64,000 bases of DNA from assembly GCA_947471745.1 (NCBI GenBank), contig CANJKZ010000265.1:124001-188000 (forward strand), written 5' to 3'. The number at the start of each line of letters is the position of its first letter. The first letter of the stretch is position 1. The stretch is from Closterium sp. Naga37s-1 (Eukaryota; Streptophyta; Zygnematophyceae; Desmidiales; Closteriaceae). Below the pieces are notes generated by a model that was given only the letters and a program-made list of their open reading frames with translations, searched no databases and was not told the origin of the DNA. A program made the translations under genes and the position numbers. This document shows positions 9,800-18,520 of the stretch, piece by piece.

Positions 9800-12700
9800 A
9801 AACGCGGGGCGGTTGACGCAACGCGTGGCGAATCAGCGGGCAAATCGAAGGCGCGTAAAGTGAAGGTCGAAACAGAAAGGGGTGGTAAAAAAACAAGGGA
9901 GACAGGGAGCAAAAGGTGATGGAGAAGGAAAGGGAGGGCGCGCAAAAGGGGTTCCTGTGGGTTCGGCAAAGAAAGAACCTGCCCGTAAACGACTCAGCGG
10001 CTGCCAAAGCACACCGCGGAAAGGTGGCAACGAGAAGGCGCAGGCAGCAAAACCGAAGGGACAGCAACGAGGTAAGCAACATGTCACAAACACATGGCAT
10101 GGCTGCCGTACTTTGTGATGAACCGAGCCTATTAACACCGTGTTCCACCTTTGTTTCCACCCTGCAGGGAAGGAGAAGGTCGACGAATCTGCAAAGCCGA
10201 GTAAGGCGTGATTTTACACAACGGTTCCCTGCTACACCCATGTTAGAATCAAGCAATTGCTCGTTTCGCTTGCATGTGTGCCCCTGTATTGAACGTTATA
10301 GACTCCAACTCCGTGCTCATGCTCCCTATAACTCTCAGCCCCTCGTGTTATAGGCATTGGGCCACCGGTAAGCGTGCAACGGATGCAGCTAACGAAGGGG
10401 GCCGGAAGAGCGAGTGGTGCCCCGCTATACATAGGAGCCCCGCGGTACTTCATGCCATACTCTGGCCCTTCCAAAGTCGCTGCTACAGCACCTGGCGCAC
10501 CAAGAGGAGAGAAATCCGAATCCCCTCCACCAAGCCACGTCACGCACTCCCCACTCACCTCACTCTCATTCCCATATCGGCAGCTCCACGCTTCTCCTGT
10601 CCGGGGCAGGGCGGTCTCCCCCCTTGCCGGTCCTTCGCACGCGCATCAGCTAAGCACTTTTGCCAATCCCTTCCCTGAGCTGCCCTTTTCACGCCCGCGT
10701 GATAGTGTGAGGGCACACGAGCAGTTTGTTACACGGGAGGAGTTCCAGGCGCTACGGTCTGAAATGTACGCCATGTTTGCTCAGCTTGGCCTGCGTCGTG
10801 GAGCACCTGCCAGTTTTGCCGGGGGGTCCACAGTGGTGCCTATGGCTGGTACCCCGCCGCCGATGAGTGCCGTGGACAAGGCATGAGTGTTTGTGCTGCA
10901 AGAGATAAACCCATTCCCGGTATGTGGGGGGCCAAATGGGGTGGGTTGGGGTTGACGTGGCAACCAGTGCAAGGTTGGGGATGACGTGGTGGTTGAAAAG
11001 GGTGCGCGGGAGTGGCGCATGATGACACGAGGCTCCACAGGTGGGTGGGGGGTGACGTGGCTCTTGGTGGGGGGTGTGACGTGGCAAGTGGGGCGGGTTG
11101 TTGGTGGACGTGGCGGATGCAAGTGGGTGTGACGTGGCAAAAGTTGAGGGTTGAGATATGACGTGGCGGTTTGAACGGGTGCAAGGGAGTGGTGCATGAC
11201 GGGGCGAGGCGTTTCAGGTGGGTGGGGGGTGACGTGGCTCTTGGTAGGGGGTGTGACGTGGCAAGTAGGGCGGGTTGTTGGCAGATGCAGGAGGGTGTGA
11301 CGTGGCGGAATGTGAGGGTTGGGGCTGACGTGGCGGCTTGGAATGGTACACGGAAGCGGCGCGTGACAAGGCGATGCGTGTCAGGTGGGCGGGGGGTGAC
11401 GTGGCATGGGGTGGGTGGGTGTGACGTGGCAAGTGGGGAGGGTCGTTGGTGGACGTGGAGGATGCAGGAGGGTGTGACGTGGCAACCAGGGCGGGGTTGG
11501 CGATGACGTGGCGGTTGGAAGGGGTACACGGGAGCGGCGTATGACGAGGCGAGGCGTGCCAGGTGGGTGGGGGGTGACGTGGCTCGTCATGGGGGGGTGT
11601 GACGTGGCAAGTGGGGCTGGTTGCTGGTGGACGTGGCGGATGCAGGAGGGTGTGACGTGGCGGAATGTGAGGGTTGGGGCTGACGTGGCGGTCTGGAATG
11701 GTACACGGGAGCGGCGCGTGACGAGGCCACGCGTCTCAGGTGGGTGGGGAGTGATGCGGCATGGGGTGGGTGGGTGTGACATGGCAAGTGGGGCGGGTTG
11801 TTGGTCGACGTGGCGGATGCAGAAGGGTGTGACGTAGCAGGATGTGAGGTTTGGGGCTGACGTGGCGGCTGGGAGCGGTACGTGACGACGCGACGCGTGT
11901 CAGGTGGGTGGGGGGTGACGTGGCATGGGGTGGGTGGGTGTGACGTGGCACGTGGGGCAGGTTGCTGGTGGATGTGGCGGATGCAGGAGGGTGTGACGTG
12001 GCGGAATGTGAGGGTTGGGGCTGACGTGGCGGTTTGGAATGGTACACGGGAGCGGCGCGTGACGAGGCCACGCGTCTCAGGTGGGTGGGGTGTGACGCGG
12101 CATGGGGTGGGTGGGTGTGACGTGGCAAGTGGGGCGGGTTGTTGGTCGACGTGGCGGATGCAGAAGGGTGTGACGTAGCAGGATGTGAGGTTTGGGGCTG
12201 ACGTGGCGGCTGGGAGCGGTACGTGACGTCGCGACGCGTGTCAGGTGGGTGGGGGGTGACGTGGCATGGGGTGGGTGGGTGTGACGTGGCACGTGGGGCA
12301 GGTTGCTGGTGGATGTGGCGGATGCAGGAGGGTGTGACGTGGCGGAATGTGAGGGTTGGGGCTGACGTGGCAGTGTGGAATGGTACACAGGAGTGGCGCG
12401 TGACGAGGCGATGCGTGTCAGGTGGGTGGAGGGTGACACGGCATGAGGTGGGTGGGTGTGATGTGGCAAGTGGGGCGGGTTGTTGGTGGACGTGGCAGAT
12501 GCAGGAGGGTGTGACGTAGCGGGATGTGAGGTTTGGGGCTGACGTGGCAGCTTGGAAGGGTACACGGGAGTGGCGCGTGACGAGGCGATGCGTGTCAGGT
12601 GGGTGGAGGGTGATGTGGCATGGGGTGGGTGGGTGTGACGTGGCAAGTGGGGCTGGTTGCTGGTGGACGTGGCGGATGCAGGAGGGTGTGACATGGCGAG

Positions 12701-13616
12701 CTGTGCAGGAGGAGCTGGCGTGGCGATTTCGAAGGGTACACGGGAGCGGCGCGTGACGAGGCGACGCGTGTCAGATGGGTGGGGGGTGATGTGGCATGGG
12801 TTGGGTGGGTGTGATGTGGCAAGTGGGGCTGGTTGCTGGTGGACGTGGCGGATGCACGAGGGTGTGACGTGGCAAGTTCACACAGTCCATCCTGTGGTCA
12901 CGCGGCAACATTCATAACTGATGGTTTCTCTCTCCCATGTTGTGTTGTTTACCCCACACCCCTGCGCAGAACAAAGCCTACTTAGTGTGCTCTCAGCTCA
13001 TGTTTCTGAACCCCCCGGAAAAAATCAAGTGTTACCCGGCACCGAAGGAAGTGTTCGAAGCGTTCGCTGTCCAATTGTCTGCAGAAGGGCTCGAGTCAAT
13101 AAAGCTGCTGTGGTTGCACAATGACAAGTCAACCATGGGTGTCTTCAACCACCAGATGTCATCAACAAGGTCAACAATCAACTCCACCCTCAGGCCAGCA
13201 GCATACACCGGCATGGCCTCTCCGATTACGCCCATCTTGTGGATAGCCTGCCCACTGAGCTACACCCAAAGAAGTGGTTCAATGACGAGCAACTCCTGGA
13301 CGAGTACAGAGATGGTATGTGCAACTCGGAAACACCCTATGCCACACCATATGCCAGTTGGCAGCTACTAATCACCGTGCGGTGTTCCTAACCGTGACTC
13401 TCACCCCCCCACATGATTTCTATGCAACCCCTTTTCAACGCATACCCTCCCTGCCAAAATGTAGAACAGTGGGCCCTCAACTGGCACTTTGACAAGGCCA
13501 CCGGGTCGCCCTTCAGCAGCCCCTTGTTCGCTTATGCGTTCAAGCTCTCCTTCAAAAGGGGCGGGGTCGTGTTCACCAAGTTCAAGAGCCGCATGGTGGC
13601 ATTGGGCCTGTTTTTG
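9800..13616 (+). pseudogene. Unrecognised multi-exon gene, partial and damaged
   Basis: I do not recognise this protein. Likely exons: about 9,800-10,071 (lysine/arginine-rich, ends GAG|GTAAGC), 10,168-10,200 (33 nt micro-exon, CTGCAG to CCGA|GTAAGG), 10,354 to about 10,880-10,920 (Ser/Pro-rich, then FVTREEFQALRSEMYAMFAQ, helical), 12,970-13,314 (NKAYLVCSQLMFLNPPEK; later HPKKWFNDEQLLDEYRD) and 13,470-13,616 (WALNWHFDKATGSPF; ends TTTTTG|GTAAGG). The last two acceptors have good pyrimidine tracts. A TGA lies near the end of the third exon (10,884), ahead of an open stretch VFVLQEINPFP. A frame change is needed within 13,080-13,150, so the copy is probably not functional. The start is uncertain because copia scraps abut it; the end is lost in copia C6. 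It could be a host gene or an accessory gene of a DNA transposon. Confidence 0.5.
10925..12885 (+). repeat. About 176 bp tandem array rich in TGACGTGGC, inside an intron
   Basis: About eleven degenerate units. The anchor GATGCAGGAGGGTGTGACG or its variants recurs near 11,285, 11,461, 11,640, 11,816, 11,980, 12,157, 12,321, 12,498, 12,675 and 12,851, spaced 164-179 bp. The two 164 bp spacings alternate with 177 bp ones, and a two-unit block of about 341 bp (11,816-12,157) is repeated at 12,157-12,498. Each unit carries about four copies of GACGTGGC, roughly forty in all by eye. The array lies between a donor side near 10,880-10,920 and the acceptor at 12,969 of the unrecognised gene. Minus-strand proline/histidine-rich frames over it are composition artefacts. 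Confidence 0.92.
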
Positions 13617-15344
13617 GTAAGGATGTAGATATGTGTTTGTACACCCATGCCTCATCCCCTAAACCCCTTGCATGTACTTCATCCACCTCCTTTGCCCCAT
13701 GATAAAGGGCCATGTACTCTGTCTCACATGAAGATAGCCCCCCCTTGTTCTGCTTCTTGCTGCGCCAGCTCACTGCACCACTTCCAAACTAGCACACATA
13801 GCCTCAAATGCTGGTGCCATCCGCTTTCACTGAGTTGAAGCTAGCGTCGGTGTAGCAAGTCAAGAGCATCTCCCCCTTGCCCAAATCAGCAGCACCCCGC
13901 TGTTGCCTTTGCCTCACAACACTGTGCTCCAAAAACTCTCAATCCATCCACATAGCAGTATGCTATCTCATCCTCATCACACTGCTCACTCACACTCCCA
14001 GCTGGCACCACACTTGATGTACCACGACTCGCATAGCTCAGCGTGGTAGGAGGGCGCACATCCCTCCTTGGACGCTCAGGCGGGTGTGTGGCATGTGGTG
14101 GAGCATCTTGCTGCTGCTGCGGCTGCTGCTGCTGTTGCGGTTGCTGCTGCTCCTCCACCTCAGCTTCTCCCACATCCTGAGTCACCCCAGAGATCTCCTC
14201 CTCTAAGACAGTAACCTCCACTTGCCTCGAAGGCCACTGCACCTCATCGGCCTCGATGATCAGCGGTGTAGTAGGAAGCTTCTGCTGCTGCTGCTTCCAC
14301 TTCTTGTAGTACAAGGACTCAAGGAACTTCACATCCCTTGACACAGTCAGCTGCTGGCTGGTCAAGTCCTATATCAACGAGCCCTTGCGATCCTTAGCAA
14401 GCCCCAAATGCACACCTCATCTCCCAGCAGCCTCCAAATTTCCCCTCCTCTCATTAGGCACATAAAACACCACCATGCAGCTATAGGTTCTTAGCATGTT
14501 GACTGCTGGTGCACTCCCATACCACTTGGTGTAGGGAATTCACTGCTTGTCCCCCACAGTCGCCAGCACCCTGTTCTTCACAAGGGCGACCTGTCGCAGT
14601 GCAGTCACCCAAAACGGATCCGGCAGCCCTGCACGCCCAAGGAGAGTGCGAACACCTTCCAGTAGGGTCCGGTTGAACCACTCAGCCACGCCGTTCTGCT
14701 GTGGGTTGTAGGGTACTATGAGCTGATGCTGGATTCCCTTCCGCTTCAGCTCATTCTTAAAATCAGCGCCAATCCGAAATCGAACTTCCCAACTTCGCGA
14801 CTTGGTCGCGAAGGCTCCGACAGCGATTGATGTAGCTGTTGGCCTTCTCCCCTGGGGCCATTTTGGTTTCCAGTAGCTGCTGGAGCAGCCGGCTCGAAGA
14901 GAGTGAGTCCTTCGGCTGATACACGCCGTTGAGATGGCGCCAAGCGTCGAGGGCTGGAGCGGCTGATGTCTTGTATGAGCGAATGCTCAATTGCTCCGCC
15001 GGCGACATGTTCCGCAGGAGCACCCCGTACGCCATCAGGGATTCGTTGTAGCATCTTGCCTTAGCGTCGTCGGTGTCCTCGGCAGGCTCCGTGTAACTCC
15101 CGTCAAAGTAATGAAAGATTTGGGCGTTCTGCAGCAGGAGTTCCAGTTCGAAGCTCCAGGTATAGAAATCTCTGCCGTCAAAGCAGGTGCTTGTCTTTAT
15201 TTTTGATATGCTAAGAAACCTTGATTGCGCAGAGAGAATTGCCTCTTCACTGGGATGGGGAGTCTTGGGAGTTGAACCATTTGTGTCGAGGGAGAATGTG
15301 TGCGGGGCGGCGTTCTGGCCGGTTGGGGCTGGTTGAGAAGGTTG

Positions 15345-15479
15345 TGTCAGAATGTTATGTTTGTCTAGCCTGCAGTGGGGTACTCAATAGTGAGTACAGC
15401 CCAATTTAGGGTTTGCTATATGTACTCAACTGCTTGCTAGTGAAACCACTTCCTTCCATTCATTCCTCATTTCTTCACA
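15345..15479 (+). repeat. N1 5' LTR
   Basis: 135 bp, begins TGTCAGAATGTTATG and ends CTTCACA. It shares the terminal CATTCCTCATTTCTTCACA block with the C4 LTRs, but the rest belongs to a different subfamily. Confidence 0.9.
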
Positions 15480-16429
15480 TGGTATAGAGCAGGTTCCCTA
15501 GTGGGAACGCTCCTTGGGCCCACCACTGAAATTTTTTCTGACCGAAGCGCAAGTCGCCCCTGCCCGAGGCGCGCCCCGTTGGCCGCCCTCTCGTCGCATC
15601 CCCTGCCCTTAGCGGCCCGTCGCGCCCTTCTAGAGGCCCCTCTCACGGCCCCTCGCGCCACCCCTAGCGGCCCCGTCGCCGCCCTTAGCGGCCCCGTCGC
15701 CACCCTTCGCGGCCCCGTCGCCGCCCCTAGCGGCCCCGTCGCCGCCCTTCGTGGCCCCGTTGCCGCCCTTCGAGGCCCCTCGCGGCCTCTTCGCGGCCCC
15801 GTCGCCGCCCCTAGCGGCCCCGTCGCCGCCCTTCGCGGCCCCGTCGCCGCCCCTATCGGCCCCGTCGCCGCCCCTATCGGCCCCGTCGCCGCCTCCAGCG
15901 GCCCCGTCGCCGCCTCCAGCGGCCCCGTCGCCGCCCCTATCGGCCCCGTCGCCGCCTCCAGCGGCCCCGTCCCCGCCCCGGCCATGCTCCGTCGCCTGTC
16001 GCGGCGCACCGGGGACCCGTGCACCGCCCCCCCCTCTTTTCCCGTCGCCTGTCGATGCGACCTGAGGGGGCCGCGCGCGGGCGAGCGTCGCCCCTTCTGC
16101 CGCCTGTTTTGGCGCCCTGGGAGGCCGCGCGTCGCCCCCCCCCCCCCCCCCCGTAACCTCCCTACCCGCCGTCCCGCCCTGCCCTGTGTTAGGGTCTGGG
16201 GGTGGCGAGTAGGGGGTGGCGGGTGTGTGGTCTCCCCTGCTCCTCCTCCTCCTCTGTCTCCCACTGCTGCAGCTGCCGCTGAGGGGGGTGGGTGTGTGGG
16301 AGTCGACGGAGTGGTGCTAGGGGGTGGGGTGTGAGTGAACCTAGGGTGCAGCAGGGGGTGTGTGAAAGGGGGGTGGGATAGTTTGGGGAGGTTGAAGGGG
16401 GGTGGCCGCCGTGAAGCCCGCAGCTCCAG

Positions 16430-16650
16430 TCGCCCGTGAGACCGTTGCGCCAGTCGCCCGTGAGCCCGTTGCGCCAGTCGCCCGTGAGCCAGTTGCTCCA
16501 GTCGCCCGTGAGTCCGTTGCTCCTGCCGCTCAGAGTTAGCCGCGGAGCCAGTTACTCCAGTAGCCCGTGTGCCAGTTGCTCCAGTTGCCAGTGTGCCAGT
16601 TGCTCCAGTTGCGCGTGTGCCAGTTGCTCCAGTTGCGCCGTGTGCCAGCA
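16430..16650 (+). repeat. Minisatellite in N1
   Basis: Tandem units of about 24-30 bp of the form CAGTCGCCCGTGAGCCCGTT, drifting to CAGTTGCTCCAGTTGCGCGT. On the minus strand it reads as ATGATGT-type residues, which I treat as a composition effect and not a protein. Confidence 0.8.
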
Positions 16651-16866
16651 GCTTCAGCTGCCCCCCACTACCTCCTCTCCTCTCATAGTCCCTCCTCCTC
16701 CACACTTGCCCTCGGTGATAGCCTCTAGCTTTGCTTACATTTGTGAACTTTAAACTGTTGCTTCTTGTACTTGTGCTCAGATTGTGTGGTGACATTGTGA
16801 TCCACCCTGAGCTTGTGTTTTGCTTGCTTGTTGTGCTGATTACACCCCACTTTGGCTATGGGGGTG

Positions 16867-17001
16867 TGTCGGAATGTTATATTTGTCTAGCCTGCAGTGG
16901 GGTACTCAATAGTGAGTACAACCCAATTTAGGGTTTGCTATATGTACTCAACTGCTTGCTAGTGAAACCACTTCCTTCCATTCATTCCTAATTTCTTCAC
17001 A
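16867..17001 (+). repeat. N1 3' LTR
   Basis: 135 bp, begins TGTCGGAATGTTATA. It differs from the 5' LTR at about four positions and is followed by the GGTTG duplication. Confidence 0.9.
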
Positions 17002-17279
17002 GGTTGCGAGGATGTTCCCGCGTCGCCGTTCCGCAATGTTTGGAGCCCTTGCTCCAAGGCGGTGAGTCGCTGAAGCAGTTGTGCGAGGACTTCGGTTCCG
17101 ATCGTCGTCGTTCCCTCACTTGTCGCAGCCGGATTGGGTTGCGCTTCAGCCGTCAGATTCGTCTGACCGCCAGATCCTCCGGCCATTCTTACACGCGAGC
17201 GTGTGCCGGACGCCACTTTCCGAATGTCGCAGATTTCGGAGATGGCAGTGCGAAGGATTCCTGAGTCGCTCTCATACCA

Positions 17280-17690
17280 TGTTGCGATCAGAAGTTGATC
17301 GTTCTCAGGATCACCTCAGGAAGGTTCACACACTACTGATTTAGTGGTGGGCCCTTGACCTCAATAGCAGAGTGAATGTAAATGCTTGAGATGATTAAAA
17401 CATGCCAAGACAGTGAATATAAATATGAGTACAGGGAAGACGAATCGACCTAGCTAGCCATGTACTGTAAGGGGTACATTCCCTTATTCAAATTCATTCC
17501 CAACCGTGCGGCGCGTACAGTTACGAAATTGTTCCCGCCAGAACCCTCCTGCCTGCAACTGCCAATGCCGTCTGCTTCCGATGGTCCAAATGCATCCCAA
17601 CCGTCTGACGTTTCGAGTCAACTCTGACTCTTCACATTCGTTCTCGATACTGCGTGCTTCTTTAGCTGCGGTCGGGAGTGCACTGTAACC
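17280..17690 (-). repeat. C6 5' LTR
   Basis: About 410 bp from the primer-site edge (TGTTGCGATC on the plus strand) to about CACTGTAAC. It aligns patchily with the C7 LTR; shared blocks include CATGTACT, GGGTACATTCCCTTATT and CCGTGCGGCGCG. It preserves the uninterrupted site that in C7 is filled by a TIR element (GAGTGAATGtAAATGct then TGAGATGA). The outer edge is approximate. Confidence 0.7.
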
Positions 17691-18382
17691 TTCAGGCTAA
17701 TAGTCCGTCTGAGTATTCAGACAGCGAGTACAATTTCGTCTGAGACACAAAAGTTCGAAAGCATGCAAAGAGCTGGACATCGGGTAGGTAGAGGCTGGAT
17801 TAAATTGGTGTCATCACTTTCTTGCGTGAAGTAGCTTAGTCCCCCGCTGTTTTGGTACTCGTGACAAAGGCCAGGGTTCGATTCCTTCTGCCGCCACTGC
17901 ATTCAAAACTTTGCTTTGAATCTGAAAAGGTTATCCATTAGAAAAACCAGACAAGTGTATATGTTTAGTCTAAAAAAACAGACAAGTGCCATTGTTTCAT
18001 CTGAAAAATCAGACCATCTAAGATTGCTCATATTTCCTTCAGACGAAAAGTTTTCTCCAAAAACCTAGCCCGAGCCCTGTTCGGAATGTGCATTCAGTGT
18101 ACACTTCGATAGAAGTGAAAAATAAGTGTTAGCTATGAAACAAAGGCTGAAAAATTCAGTGTTACAAAAATCTCAACACTGGAAAATTAGTGTAGGTACA
18201 CAAAACTAGGTTGAAAATCAGGAATTTCAGGGAAAATTTCCTGATATTGTAGGGCTTGTCGTGCTGGCAAGCACTGATGCATCCACGCCGCCCAGCCGTG
18301 CTACCTGCCATCTAGGCTCCCATCCCATTCTGCTCCATGCTTTCCATTCGCGGGGGGTTTCCTCGCGTTCCTGCCTGGTGTA
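17691..18382. other. Non-coding stretch with short hairpins
   Basis: AT-richer DNA between the C6 LTR and C8. It contains several short inverted repeats built on TCTGA/TCAGA, for example GTCTGAGTATTCAGAC near 17,708 and TCTGAAAAATCAGA near 18,000, plus a pol III-like segment (separate entry). Related ACTGA/TCAG pieces with poly-T continue on the far side of C8 (24,270-24,380), so C8 seems to have split one older locus. No gene seen. Confidence 0.55.
17815..17895 (+). other. tRNA-like pol III segment, possible SINE head
   Basis: GGTTCGATTCC near 17,874 matches the internal B box consensus, and TAGCTTAGTCCC about 43 bases upstream resembles an A box. A full cloverleaf could not be drawn: no partner for the TGCCGCC end was found upstream and the anticodon stem is irregular. 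It may be a decayed tRNA-derived SINE or tRNA relic. Confidence 0.3.
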
Positions 18383-18387
18383 CCAAG

Positions 18388-18520
18388 TGTTAGAATAAGC
18401 AGGCAAGAATGATTGTATTGAGAAGGAAGGGCAGTACAAGTAGTCCTAACCCTAGAGTGTTGTACCTCTTGTAGGCTAACCCACTATAGCCTACAGATAA
18501 CACAAACATACAGTTTGACA
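18388..18520 (-). repeat. C8 3' LTR
   Basis: 133 bp. On the minus strand it begins TGTCAAACTGTATG and ends ATTCTAACA. It is next to the purine tract (plus strand CACCCCCATAG). Confidence 0.92.

Larger units (their letters stand above)
15345..17001 (+). mobile_element. Non-autonomous short LTR element N1 (copia-related)
   Basis: A complete-looking 1,657 bp element with LTRs at both ends (135 bp each) and a 5 bp target duplication GGTTG (15,340-15,344 and 17,002-17,006). It has a primer site (TGGTATAGAGCAGG right after the 5' LTR), a GC-rich leader like that of C1-C5, a second minisatellite, and a purine tract (CTATGGGGGTG) before the 3' LTR. No gag or pol similarity is visible, so it fits the TRIM/LARD style of non-autonomous element. 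It inserted into the gag of C6. The LTRs differ at about four of 135 positions, which suggests moderate youth. Movement must have relied on proteins of a related copia. Confidence 0.88.
13630..17690 (-). mobile_element. Second-lineage Ty1/copia fossil C6
   Basis: A minus-strand copia of a different lineage from C1/C3/C4/C5. Parts, from its 5' end: LTR (17,280-17,690), primer site (TGGTATGAGAGC, just below 17,280), gag (17,002-17,216 and about 14,760-15,340; LQQLLETKMAPGEKANSYIN is a UBN2-type block), integrase tail and linker (about 13,890-14,720; SRDVKFLESL and a glutamine-rich tract), and a scrap of RNase H (SWRSKKQ with ETEYMAL, about 13,650-13,780). No 3' LTR is seen. It is interrupted by N1 and is incomplete and broken in several places, hence old. 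Confidence 0.8.

Noticed and set aside
10752-12822. Histidine/proline-rich minus-strand frames over the tandem array
   Set aside because: The frames follow the repeat unit, change frame with unit-length variation and resemble no protein family.
10925-12885. CRISPR-like array
   Set aside because: The units are 164-179 bp, degenerate throughout and have no short repeat plus unique spacer pattern; the context is eukaryotic.
17815-17895. Functional tRNA gene
   Set aside because: No acceptor-stem partner and an irregular anticodon arm; kept only as a weak SINE-like feature.
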